In this document: positions 52,570 through 61,638 of the stretch, piece after piece | Layout of the letters: the number at the start of each line of letters is the position of its first letter | Numbering within the stretch: position 1 is the first letter of the stretch | Source: UBA5109 sp965661005 | GTDB lineage: Bacteria > Pseudomonadota > Gammaproteobacteria > Pseudomonadales > Pseudohongiellaceae | DNA length: 64,000 nucleotides | Direction of reading: 5' to 3' | Assembly (NCBI GenBank): GCA_965661005.1 | Contig: CBFICB010000009.1 | Location: forward strand, 13,973 to 77,972 | Made by a program: the position numbers and the translations under genes | Notes under the pieces: generated by a model | The model's input: the letters and a program-made list of their open reading frames with translations, nothing else | Told to the model about the DNA's origin: nothing | Database searches by the model: none

Positions 52570-53079
52570 ATGGAAGAAGCACTTTTAAGTTTTTCTCAAA
52601 ATAGTGGCATCTATAGCATTATGGGCTCCCGCTGGGGCTGGCCAATTATTGAGTCACTGCATTTTTTTGGCTTGTGCTTATTAATCGGCACAGTGGGTTT
52701 ATTTGATTTGCGCATGCTTGGTTTCGTTAAGGCCATTCCAATTTCAGCCATGCATAAGTTAGTGCCGGTAGGCGTTGCCGGTTACTTTTTAAATGTTATT
52801 ACCGGCATCATGTTTTTTACGTCTGCCCCTGACCAATACCTCTATAATCCAGCGTTTCAAACCAAAATGATTTTTATGGCTGGCGCTGGCATTAACATGT
52901 TGTTTTTTTACTCGCTGTGTTTCAAAAAGGTGAAAGACCTTGGGGAGAATCAACATGTTAGTCATTCCATTAAAATCATTGCTGGAATATCGCTCTTATG
53001 CTGGTTAGGCGTTATCACTGCCGGCAGGTTGATAACTTTTTACAGGCCACCGGCTTATTGGTGTATCTGGTGTGGCTAA
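52570..53079 (+). CDS. small four-helix membrane protein (DUF6644-like), second of a pair
   Basis: A 169-residue membrane protein with about four helices. It shares with the preceding gene the pattern ...xxWPIIESLHFFGLxLLIGTxxxFDLRMLGF and C-terminal WLGVITAGRLITFYRPP. Tandem placement 20 bases apart suggests a heterodimer or a functional pair. The conserved His in helix 1 and Arg/His-bearing loops could ligate a cofactor; this is inference. In relatives this spot after rsmI often holds rnpB and the mra cluster. Confidence 0.78.
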   Translation: MEEALLSFSQNSGIYSIMGSRWGWPIIESLHFFGLCLLIGTVGLFDLRMLGFVKAIPISAMHKLVPVGVAGYFLNVITGIMFFTSAPDQYLYNPAFQTKMIFMAGAGINMLFFYSLCFKKVKDLGENQHVSHSIKIIAGISLLCWLGVITAGRLITFYRPPAYWCIWCG

Positions 53080-53606
53080 AATATTATTGAGCTATGCGAA
53101 GTCCATAAAAGTGGAGTAGAGCACTCAAATGTATTGAGGCTATTACCACTGGACTATAAATGGAAATGCCCCTGAAAGCCGCATACTCCATAGGCCAGAC
53201 GATACAACAATGCCCATTTTTGCTTTCTAGGCTTATCCAGTGAGTGTCGACGATGGATGTGTCTGCAGTGATCTTAAATAACTAAAATCATGCGCTATCA
53301 ATGCAGATTTTGTGAGTTTAGGCACTTGAATGCAAGCCAGTATTAGAGCTTCTGTAGACTCACCTATAGATTAGGGTAAGTTATTAGCGCATATTTTCAT
53401 TAACTTCTGCCAGCTGATAGTGCTAGTATTCGTGTTGTTATGCCCGTGGCTCAACCCGAATATATTAGTAATAGTGGTTATATAGTGGTTATAAAGCTTG
53501 CCGCTAGGCAGATAAGCGCTTTTACAGTCATTTGTTAACTGTGACATTAAAAATAAATACCATATTTCCATTTTAGGAAATATCACTGTTCAAAAGGGGG
53601 TACACG
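53080..53606. other. 527-base intergenic region without a supported gene
   Basis: No credible ORF or RNA gene is visible. The reading from 53371 to 53586 on the minus strand has no family features. An 11-base perfect tandem repeat (ATAGTGGTTAT, 53471-53481 and 53482-53492) lies about 115 bases before the ankyrin gene. No RNase P RNA consensus was found. It may be a remnant of a deleted gene or transposon. Confidence 0.5.
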
Positions 53607-55166
53607 ATGAAAAAAATTAAAAGTGTTAAAGCTCAAGTTTTTGCTTTGCTGCTCTTGTTGGGTCTAACTCAACCTGGGTTTGCGGCTCTTGTAGATATGG
53701 CAGAGTATGCTGACTGGGCTGGTGTTGAAGCTTCTATTTCTGCAGAAGATATCAATGCTACTCAACCGGATGGCATGAGTGCCTTATTTTGGGCCGTATA
53801 TCATGAAGAAGCAGCTATGGTAAGCCTGCTGTTAGATGCTGGTGCCGATGCCAACGTTCAGAATAGATATGGCTTAACGCCTCTCATCCAAGCTTCAACA
53901 ACCGGAAACGGTGAAATTATTTCTATGTTGTTGGATGCTGGGGCCGATGCCAATGCCAGAACTCTGCAAGGTGATACAGCCCTAATGAATGCTGCCAAAG
54001 CAGGAACAGTTCAGGGTGTTCAGGCCTTAATAGACGCCGGTGCAGATGTTGAAGCCAGAGATGGTTATGGTTTTCAAACTCCTTTGATGTGGGCAGCCGC
54101 AGCCAATCAGGCTGAGATAGTCCGCATGTTGGCGGAAAATGGCGCTGACGTTAATGCTAAATCTGCAGAACTAATATTCTCAGGTATTCAGCAAGGTGGT
54201 GTTCAAGGTGATTTTCCAAATGGTGGCTTGACTGCACTCCATCACGCTGCTCGTGATAATGGCGTCGAAACCGTTGCAGTTCTTCTAGAACTGGGTGCTG
54301 ATCCAAATATTCTTGATCCACAAGATATCTCACCACTACGTGTTGCAGCGACTAACGAAAATCTGGATGTTGCCAAAATCCTGATTGAAGGCGGAGCCGA
54401 TCTTAATGACGGGTCTTTAGTTGATATTATGGAAATCCCTTACAAAAGATTTGCCTTTGAGCATGCTGCCAGTAACTACGATAATCAGGCGACTGTTGAA
54501 GAGCTCACAATGATGATGATTGAAATGGGCGCCGATCTTAATGCTATGTCTGAAACAGGTATTCCTGTTTTTAGTACTGGCTTTGTGGGTGAAAAAGGGC
54601 CTGAAGGCGAGTCTGCTCTATTCAGAGCGGCTGCAGGTGATCGTCCTGAAGATATTGTATTGCTGTTAGAGCATGGAGCAGATGTCAATGCACTCAGTGC
54701 GAAAGGCAATACAGTTCTAGGTGCCGTATTGAATGTGTATACTGGTTACCGTGCGCCTGATCCAACCCGGGATAAGAGAATTGAACCAACCTTTGAAGAG
54801 AAAATGCCTACGGTTGATTTGTTGTTCGAATATGGTGCCGATATTAACGCTATTGTCGGTACTGGAGGCACAATATTGCATCAAGCGGCTGAGCTCGGTG
54901 AAGACGAAGTGGTTGAGATGTTGATTGCCAGAGGTGTAGATTTATCTATTAAAGATAAAAGCAATCGCACCGCGCTTGATGTTGCAAGCGGCATAGAAGC
55001 GATAGATAAACCGGAAGATAGGAATCCGAATATGCCGGTTGAAACGCCTGTCTATGAAAGCACAATGGCAATAATTACTGAAGCAATGAATGCTCAGGGT
55101 ATCGCTATTGAAGAGTATGTTGCTCCTCCTTCTGAAGAAGGCGAAGAGGGCTCAAGCGAAGCGTAG
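53607..55166 (+). CDS. secreted ankyrin-repeat protein
   Basis: A 519-residue protein with a Sec signal peptide (cleavage near QPGFAA, residue 27) and about ten ankyrin repeats over residues 30-480, e.g. GLTPLIQASTTGNGEIISMLLDAGADANA and GDTALMNAAKAGTVQGVQALIDAGADVEA. A 15-residue acidic/Ser tail (PPSEEGEEGSSEA) ends it. Ankyrin solenoids bind other proteins, and exported versions are often periplasmic; in some bacteria they accompany catalases or protect from peroxide. The partner here is unknown. katG lies 1.7 kb downstream, which may be coincidental. Confidence 0.92.
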   Translation: MKKIKSVKAQVFALLLLLGLTQPGFAALVDMAEYADWAGVEASISAEDINATQPDGMSALFWAVYHEEAAMVSLLLDAGADANVQNRYGLTPLIQASTTGNGEIISMLLDAGADANARTLQGDTALMNAAKAGTVQGVQALIDAGADVEARDGYGFQTPLMWAAAANQAEIVRMLAENGADVNAKSAELIFSGIQQGGVQGDFPNGGLTALHHAARDNGVETVAVLLELGADPNILDPQDISPLRVAATNENLDVAKILIEGGADLNDGSLVDIMEIPYKRFAFEHAASNYDNQATVEELTMMMIEMGADLNAMSETGIPVFSTGFVGEKGPEGESALFRAAAGDRPEDIVLLLEHGADVNALSAKGNTVLGAVLNVYTGYRAPDPTRDKRIEPTFEEKMPTVDLLFEYGADINAIVGTGGTILHQAAELGEDEVVEMLIARGVDLSIKDKSNRTALDVASGIEAIDKPEDRNPNMPVETPVYESTMAIITEAMNAQGIAIEEYVAPPSEEGEEGSSEA

Positions 55167-55222
55167 TCTCTTACTAGGCTGCTTGGTATTTAGCAACAAA
55201 GACATTTAAAAAAGCTGTTAAT

Positions 55223-55249
55223 TTAAGAGCCCCTTTCTAGGGGCTCTTA
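55223..55249. terminator. hairpin between convergent ankyrin and hypothetical genes
   Basis: TAAGAGCCCC pairs with GGGGCTCTTA around TTTCTA. There is no strong T-run on either side, but position between converging genes suggests a bidirectional terminator. Confidence 0.6.
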
Positions 55250-55305
55250 ATACAACAGATAATCCAGCTATAGACTTTCTAGTCTATGAAAAACCCAAGA
55301 ACACA

Positions 55306-55887
55306 TTAATTTAAAACAGCAAAGTCTCTGGTGTTAGCAAAATCAGCCAGTGCCAATTTGTTATCTTCTCTTATCAGAATATCTGTATCTAGCGATGTTT
55401 TGAAAACCCCTCCTTCTTCATCCATAAGGAGCTCAACTAAAGTGAAACCTACATAATCTGGGTTGTCTACACCATAAATAATAGGGTTGGGATTTGGTTC
55501 GCGCCAAATATTGGGGTTGATGCTTTTAAGACCAGGTGTAATCATAAAAACAAGTTTTTCTCCTTCTTCTGTTTTTTCAGTCCATGCATATCTGATGATA
55601 TAACCCGTTGGTTCACTGGTTAGTAAGTAGCCCTTGATAGGTTGCTCTTCCAGTGCGTCTTGGAAAACTAAGCTGTCCTGACTTTGAAGGTATTCATTAT
55701 AGAGACCAACAACAGTTTCTAGTTCTTCGGCATCTGACCAAGCTGTCAGTCTGACCTCAAGCTTTAAATTAATCGCTTGCTTGCTATCGTAATTGGTCGC
55801 TTCAAGTTGTCTTATTACTTCAGTAGCAGCAAACAACTGACTGCAGACAAGCAAAGTAGTCAGAAAAGTTATCGTTTTTTTAAACAT
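55306..55887 (-). CDS. secreted protein of unknown function
   Basis: A 193-residue protein with Sec signal peptide (cleaved after QLFA, about residue 20). I do not recognise the family. The mature part is acidic with mixed strands and helices (LKLEVRLTAWSDAEELETVVGLYNEYLQSQ; GYIIRYAWTEKTEEGEKLVFMITPGLK). It has no Cys after the signal and no obvious catalytic motif. The gene stands alone with its own upstream region. Confidence 0.7.
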   Translation of the reverse strand: MFKKTITFLTTLLVCSQLFAATEVIRQLEATNYDSKQAINLKLEVRLTAWSDAEELETVVGLYNEYLQSQDSLVFQDALEEQPIKGYLLTSEPTGYIIRYAWTEKTEEGEKLVFMITPGLKSINPNIWREPNPNPIIYGVDNPDYVGFTLVELLMDEEGGVFKTSLDTDILIREDNKLALADFANTRDFAVLN

Positions 55888-56051
55888 AATTGCCTCCTGT
55901 ATTCAGTTAAAAAGTATGTAGTTTTCTAATAGGGTTTTCTCAAAAAAAATCAAGAGAGGCTTGAAAATTATTCATAATATTCCCATAACTGTTCTGACAA
56001 AGGTTTCCCTTTGAATTACTTTCTTAAATTTATTTTAAAGAGGTGATGATT

Positions 56052-56768
56052 ATGGATGCAGCTAAAAAAAATCAACTTACTAACGTTATGATTATTATTT
56101 TGATTTGTCTGGTTATCGGTTTAACTTTTTTTATCTAGAACTTATCTGGCGAGGTGCGAAATTTAAATGCGCTTACCCAACAGCAAGTACCGACGAAAGA
56201 AATTAGTTCGCCAATTCAAATACACCCTCAGCAAGCTCCTGTTGCGCCTTCTAGTCAGAACCAGCCAAATACCAATAATAATGGGCAGACTCCTTCGGCT
56301 GATCCATTTTTTGGTTTTGATGATCCTTTCGGTAATAGCTGGCCGGGCTTTATAAATCCTGGAGACAGCTTTGCAGAAATGCAACAACGCATGGATGAGT
56401 TAATGAATTCCATGACACAAGGTTTTCCGTTTTTTAACCAGGAAGATTTTGGTTTTGGTTTCATCAGTAATGGCCCAGCTATTAGCATGTCTGAAAATGT
56501 CGACGAATATCGAGTTGTGATAAGCATACCAGACGGTCAGGAAGTAGAAGTGAATACCGAATTTACTGGTAACTCTCTTATTGTTTCTGGTTCGGTTAAG
56601 AGTGAGCGCGATGAGAACGTTAGCGGTTTTACCAGCCGGAGTATGCAGGAAAGCCGATTCTCACAATCGCTTTATTTAGCTATGCCTGTTGATGAAGAAG
56701 GATTAAATATTGAACGAATTGGTAATGAAATCGTCATTTCTATACCTAAAGCAAAGGGTTCTATTTAG
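56052..56768 (+). pseudogene. membrane-anchored small heat-shock (Hsp20) protein split by an in-frame TAG
   Basis: ATG 56052, preceded by AGAGGTGATGAT, opens a 28-codon frame with a single hydrophobic helix (VMIIILICLVIGLTFFI) that stops at TAG 56136. The same frame then continues without a break to 56768. It covers a Pro/Gln linker, a Phe/Gly-rich DDPFGNSWPGF segment and an alpha-crystallin domain (about 55-200 of the downstream part; AISMSENVDEYRVVISIPDG, SRFSQSLYLAMPVD, IVISIPKAKG). The GTG at 56154 has no spaced ribosome site. I read it as one anchored chaperone gene with a nonsense codon; suppression or separate translation of the downstream part is possible. Confidence 0.72.
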
Positions 56769-56811
56769 TCCTATTTACTGAGGGTAGAAAGAGTGTAAAG
56801 AGAGTGAGGCA

Positions 56812-56844
56812 GAAAAAAGCCTGCTATTGCAGGCTTTTTTTATT
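56812..56844. terminator. bidirectional terminator between hsp20-like gene and katG
   Basis: AAAAAAGCCTGC pairs with GCAGGCTTTTTT around TATT; T-rich on both strands. Confidence 0.9.
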
Positions 56845-56874
56845 CAGCTTTTTAAAAATACTTTTAGCTATGGA

Positions 56875-59088
56875 TCAATCCAGATCAAAGCGATCAAGTG
56901 TCATTACTTTGGTCCAAGCATTGACAAAGTCCTGTACAAACCGATCTTTTGAATCATCCTGTGCATAGAACTCAGCTACAGCACGAAGCTCAGAGTTTGA
57001 TCCAAAAATCAGATCAACCGGTGTTCCGGTCCACTTCACTTCACCTGTTGCAAGATCACGGCCTTCATAGATTCCTTCCATGCCTGATTGGCTCCATACA
57101 ACAGATAGGTCAATCAGGTTGATAAAGAAATCATTGCTCAAGATACCAGGCTGCTCAGTGAAAACACCGTGCTCGGAGCTGTCAGCATTCGCGTTCAAGG
57201 CGCGCATGCCACCAACCAGGACGGTCATTTCAGGTACAGTCAGTTCCAGCTTGTCAGCCTTGTCGACCAGTGCTACAGCTGGAGAAAGCATGCTGTCACT
57301 ACTGAAATAGTTTCTGAAAGCATCAGCTTTGGGATCAAGAGGCGCAAAGGATGCAACATCAGTCAATTCCTGCGTGGTATCTGCACGACCAGGTACGAAG
57401 GGAACTTCAATGTCATAACCGCCTTCAGCAGCTGCCTGTTCAATAGCAGCAGCGCCGCCAAGAACAATCAGATCAGCCATGGATATCTTACGGCTGGAAC
57501 GTCCGCTGTTGAAATCTTGCTGAATGCTTTCCAGTACTGCAAGCACCTCAGACAGCTCTACCGGATTATTGGCTTCCCAGCTATTCATAGGAGCCAATCG
57601 AATGCGGCCACCATTTGCACCACCGCGCATATCTGTACCCCGGTATGAGGCTGCCGAAGCCCAGGCAGTTCTGACCAGTTGAGGCACGCTTAAACCGGAA
57701 TCGAGTATGTCAGATTTCAGTCGGTTAATGTCCCTGTTGTTGACCAGATCATAATCAATTTCAGGAATAGGGTCCTGCCAGATCAGATTATCTTCAGGTA
57801 TCAGGTCGCCTAAATAACGTGATTTGGGCCCCAGATCGCGGTGAGTCAGTTTGAACCAGGCATGTGCAAAAGCATTCTCGAACTCTGCTGGATCATTCAA
57901 CCATCTCATGGTGATTTCGCGGAAACCTGGATCTTCTTTTAAGGCCAGATCGGTAGTGAACATGATTGGCGCATGACGCAAGTTTGGATCGTGTGCATCA
58001 GGGACCAGATTTACTCCCTGGCCGTCAGCCGGAATCCACTGAGTTGCGCCAGCTGGGCTCTCAGTCTGCACCCAATCCCAGCTATAAAGGTTTTGCAAAT
58101 AATTATGGGTCCACTGAGCTGGGCTCACTGTCCAGGCGCCTTCAAGACCACTGGTAATCGTATCAGACCCGTTGCCAGTGCCACAGCTGTTATTCCAGCC
58201 AGTGCCCTGCGCTTCAAGCGGGGCAGCTTCTGGCTCAACACCGACACAGCCTTCTGTCGGTCTGGCACCATGAGCTTTACCAAAGGTATGGCCACCGGCA
58301 ATTAGCGCCAAGGTCTCTTCATCGCTCATAGCCATGTTGCCAAAAGTTTCTCTAATCCGTTGGGCAGAGGCCAAAGGGTCCGGGTTGCCGCCAGGACCTT
58401 CAGGATTCACATAAATCAGACCCATCTGGGTTGCGCCAAATTGGCGGTTCAGACTGCCATCACTATTTTGTCGACCGGAAGCCAGCCATTCAGCTTCAGG
58501 TCCCCAGTTAACAATTTCAGGTTCCCAGGCGTCGACACGACCACCGGCAAAGCCAAGAGTCTCAAAGCCCATATCTTCCATGGCAACGGTGCCTGCAAGA
58601 ATCATCAGGTCAGCCCAGGAAATGCTATCGCCGTATTTTTGCTTGATTGGCCATAGCAGGCGACGAGCCTTGTCCAGGTTGGCATTATCGGGCCAGCTGT
58701 TAAGCGGAGCAAAACGCTGCATGCCACCATCAGAGCCGCCGCGGCCATCACTGATTCGATAGGTACCGGCGCTATGCCATGCCATACGAATAAAGAAAGG
58801 ACCATAGTGGCCATAGTCGGCAGGCCACCAATCCTGAGATGTTGTCATTAGTTCTGCTAGGTCTGCTTTAAGTGCATCCATGTCCAGCTGCGCATAAGCT
58901 TCTGCATAATCAAAATCACCACCCATGGGGTCCGATTCGGGAGAATGCTGGCGCAGTGGCTCAAGATTAAGGCTGTTTGGCCACCAATATTCATTGGTAG
59001 GCATATTTTGCGCACTAGCCGAGTTTAATGCGAAAGGCGCTATTCCAATCGCAAGTGTTGTTAGTATAGGTAGCGTTCGTTTGAACAT
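56875..59088 (-). CDS. katG: periplasmic catalase-peroxidase
   Basis: A 737-residue bifunctional heme enzyme removing H2O2. Both halves of the KatG duplication are present. Distal-site Trp/His in RMAWHSAGTYR, Tyr of the Met-Tyr-Trp adduct in IYVNPEGPGGNPDP, proximal His in GGHTFGKAHGA. Unlike cytoplasmic KatG, it has a Sec signal peptide (MFKRTLPILTTLAIGIAPFA, cleaved near ASAQ), like E. coli KatP. ATG 59088 has GGAG 9 bases upstream; the ATG at 59142 adds an unlikely extension. A Fur/PerR-like palindrome lies about 80 bases upstream. Confidence 0.96.
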   Translation of the reverse strand: MFKRTLPILTTLAIGIAPFALNSASAQNMPTNEYWWPNSLNLEPLRQHSPESDPMGGDFDYAEAYAQLDMDALKADLAELMTTSQDWWPADYGHYGPFFIRMAWHSAGTYRISDGRGGSDGGMQRFAPLNSWPDNANLDKARRLLWPIKQKYGDSISWADLMILAGTVAMEDMGFETLGFAGGRVDAWEPEIVNWGPEAEWLASGRQNSDGSLNRQFGATQMGLIYVNPEGPGGNPDPLASAQRIRETFGNMAMSDEETLALIAGGHTFGKAHGARPTEGCVGVEPEAAPLEAQGTGWNNSCGTGNGSDTITSGLEGAWTVSPAQWTHNYLQNLYSWDWVQTESPAGATQWIPADGQGVNLVPDAHDPNLRHAPIMFTTDLALKEDPGFREITMRWLNDPAEFENAFAHAWFKLTHRDLGPKSRYLGDLIPEDNLIWQDPIPEIDYDLVNNRDINRLKSDILDSGLSVPQLVRTAWASAASYRGTDMRGGANGGRIRLAPMNSWEANNPVELSEVLAVLESIQQDFNSGRSSRKISMADLIVLGGAAAIEQAAAEGGYDIEVPFVPGRADTTQELTDVASFAPLDPKADAFRNYFSSDSMLSPAVALVDKADKLELTVPEMTVLVGGMRALNANADSSEHGVFTEQPGILSNDFFINLIDLSVVWSQSGMEGIYEGRDLATGEVKWTGTPVDLIFGSNSELRAVAEFYAQDDSKDRFVQDFVNAWTKVMTLDRFDLD

Positions 59089-59165
59089 TTTAGTTATCTC
59101 CAATTGATAAAAAAAAATTTTTATTAAATCAAGCGCTTTCACAGGTAATTCAGTATCAACCTACT

Positions 59166-59180
59166 TGAGAATAATTCTCT
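59166..59180. promoter_or_regulatory. Fur-family-like 7-1-7 operator upstream of katG
   Basis: TGAGAATAATTCTCT matches the 7-1-7 consensus TGATAATNATTATCA at 12 of 14 arm positions or close to it. The core GAGAAT-A-ATTCTC is a perfect palindrome. It lies 78-92 bases before the katG start. Control by Fur or a PerR-like peroxide sensor is inferred. Confidence 0.5.
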
Positions 59181-59339
59181 GTATATCATCAGGCTCTTAC
59201 TATTTTTGACCAGGCTTATTGATCTACATCAGGGAAGGTACGGATTAATATGTTATTTATCAAATGAATTAAATTGGTGTATATAATCGAATATATCGAT
59301 AGTAGTAAAATCCATAGCCTAGACCAAGAATATAGGCAT

Positions 59340-59465
59340 TTTAGGATATCTTGTTTACTTGCTTGTGGCTTCAATCTGGTCAAACGTATTTGTGATCGCT
59401 TTGACTGGGAGCTCATAATCGACAGTGAGCTGGGTAAAGGTACTCGGGTAAGTATCAGTTTTTAA
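59340..59465 (+). pseudogene. C-terminal remnant of a sensor histidine kinase
   Basis: The last 33 codons read FNLVKRICDRFDWELIIDSELGKGTRVSISF, the G2-box end of a HATPase domain. Upstream, the N, G1 and H boxes are missing: the frame degenerates before about 59360, and nothing encoding a sensor or membrane part remains. It is a fragment left after deletion, stranded between katG and the export genes. Confidence 0.75.
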
Positions 59466-59474
59466 TAATTTTTT

Positions 59475-61631
59475 TTATGTGTTACATGAGAATAAATCTC
59501 GTTCATCTATTTCCTTTGTCGTTATCAATCCAAGCCCTTTAGGCGATAAGTTATAAATCTTATCAGCGTATTGAATTGTTTGTGGGCGGTGGGCTACAAA
59601 TACTCGTGCAATATTAAGTTGTCGAATAGATTGATTTACTAGTCTTTCAGTTTCAGTGTCTAGGTTGCTAGTGGCCTCATCAAGAACGATGAGTTTTACT
59701 TTTCTATAAAAAGCTCTGGCTAATAAAATGCGCTGAATCTGCCCGCCTGATAGGGCGCTTCCCATATTGCCAACAAGGGTGTCATATTGCATGGGGAACA
59801 GTTCAATTTCACTATCGATCGCAGCCATATTGGCAGCGTATTGAACTCTTTCTTTGTCAGGCCTAGGGTCAAAAAAAGTAATGTTATCGAAAATGGAGCC
59901 TGACAGGAGAATGTCGTCTTGTAAAACAGCAGAAATCTGTTGCCGATATTGGTTGACCCTCATTTGGCTTACTGGTGTTTTATAAAGTTTTATTGAGCCT
60001 TTTTCTGGAAGATATAGTCTAAGAATTATTTTTAATAAAGTTGATTTTCCACATCCAGTGGAACCGACTATTGCTATGGATTCATTATTTTTCACTACAA
60101 GATTTACGTTTTGAAATAGTCTTGGTCTGTCCAGTGAATAGCGAAAACTAATGTTCGTCAGTTCTAGGCAATCATGTGATGTATTATCTGCTAGATAGGG
60201 AATGGTAGTTAAAGTATTTATTTCTTCCTTCTGAAAAGCAATGTCAGCGAGTCTGGCTAACTGAATGTCTAATAGTTTGAAATCGAGAATTTTATCGAGA
60301 AGCGAAAAGATTCTACTAAAAAACTGATCCTTATAGCTTATATAGGCAATCACCATGCCAAGGCTTAACTGATTATTAAAGACATCATGACCAGCTAACA
60401 AGATTAGTAAAATATGCTCTATTCCGGTCAGCAAGCTGTTAAAAAACTGAATTACAATATTTGTTTTTTGAACCTTAATACTTGAATTGATTACATCTGC
60501 GTAAGACTTTTGCCACACTGCATTTCTATCACTTTCTTTGCTAAATAGTTTTATGCTTTGTATTGCTTTAATATTTTCCATGAAAGTTGTGTTTTCATTA
60601 GCCTTAGCAACAAGTAGTTCCTCGTTTTGGCTGCGAAGAAGCTGTTATGAGATGATTCTGATTAATGCGTAGATAATAACTGCACAAAGCGCAATGAAAG
60701 TTAAAGTGACACTGTAGATATACATTAAAATTAATGTGCTAATAACCATCAATCCATCAATAAAAATTTCTACAACGCCGGAACTCAAGAAGTCTTTAAT
60801 ATTGTTTAAAGAGCCAAACCTTGAGACGAAATCTCTAATGTGACGTTTATCAAAGTAATCAATGGGTAATCTCAATAAATGACGACTCATGTTGGAGGCT
60901 AACTGGAAACTCAGGTTGTTACTGAAATGCAATACAACATAAGATCGGAGCAATTCAGTAAAAACTTTTATTGTAATAATTATTAGGAAACCCAGGGCTA
61001 AAACCTTCAGCAAATCTGCATCTTGATTAAGCATCACATCATCAATAAATAGTTGAGTATAAAAGGGCAAACTTAAACTGAAAATTTGTAATAGTAAGGA
61101 AAGTATAAGTAACTGCATGAAGCTACGCTTAAAGCCTCTCGCACGAGTCCATAATCCCCTAAGCTTCAGTTTTTTTACCTTGTCGGCCTTTTCAAACTCT
61201 TGTGTTGGATAAATTTCCAAAGCAATTCCGGTGAAATGTTTAACAATAGCTTTTCTACTAAATTTTTGTACACCAATTGCAGGGTTATGAATTGTTATAT
61301 GGTTTCTGGAAACCTTTTTCAGTACGACATAATGATCCATATCCCAATGCAATATTGCTGGTGTCGTCAATTTAGTTAATTCATTGATTTCCAGTTTTAA
61401 AGGTCGTGAAGGTAGATTGACTAGTTCTGTTGTCCGTATCAACGATTTCATAGTCAGACCATTTGAAGAAACACAGAACTTGGTTCTCAGGCTATTCAAA
61501 TCAATTTTATAGCCATGAAAATGTAAAATCATTGCAAGACATGCGAGTCCGCATTCTGCTTGCTCAGTTTGAAGAATAGAGGGTAGCTTATTCCTCCATG
61601 AAAAGTTCAACAGGTCCATCTGTCTAAGCAT
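59475..61631 (-). pseudogene. C39-peptidase-type ABC exporter interrupted by an in-frame TAA
   Basis: Type I export ABC transporter of bacteriocin/double-glycine peptide type. From 61631: C39 peptidase domain (1-150; Cys27 in QAECGLACLAM, His100 in MDHYVVL, but the third residue is Asn116 in IHNPAIG where Asp is usual), then membrane helices, then a stop TAA at 60645. The frame continues as QLLRSQNEELLVAKANENTTFMENIKAIQSIKLF and on to the ATPase domain (GSTGCGKS, LSGGQIQRILLARAF, LIVLDEATSNLD) ending at 59475. The rest is intact, so one nonsense codon splits it. The upstream HlyD-type gene forms the export pair. Confidence 0.88.
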
Positions 61632-61638
61632 TATTTAT

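Noticed and set aside
56154..56768. Independent Hsp20 gene starting at GTG 56154
   Set aside because: The GAGG directly abuts the GTG with no spacing, and the frame is continuous with the anchor-encoding frame upstream across one TAG. A split single gene is the simpler reading, though not proven.
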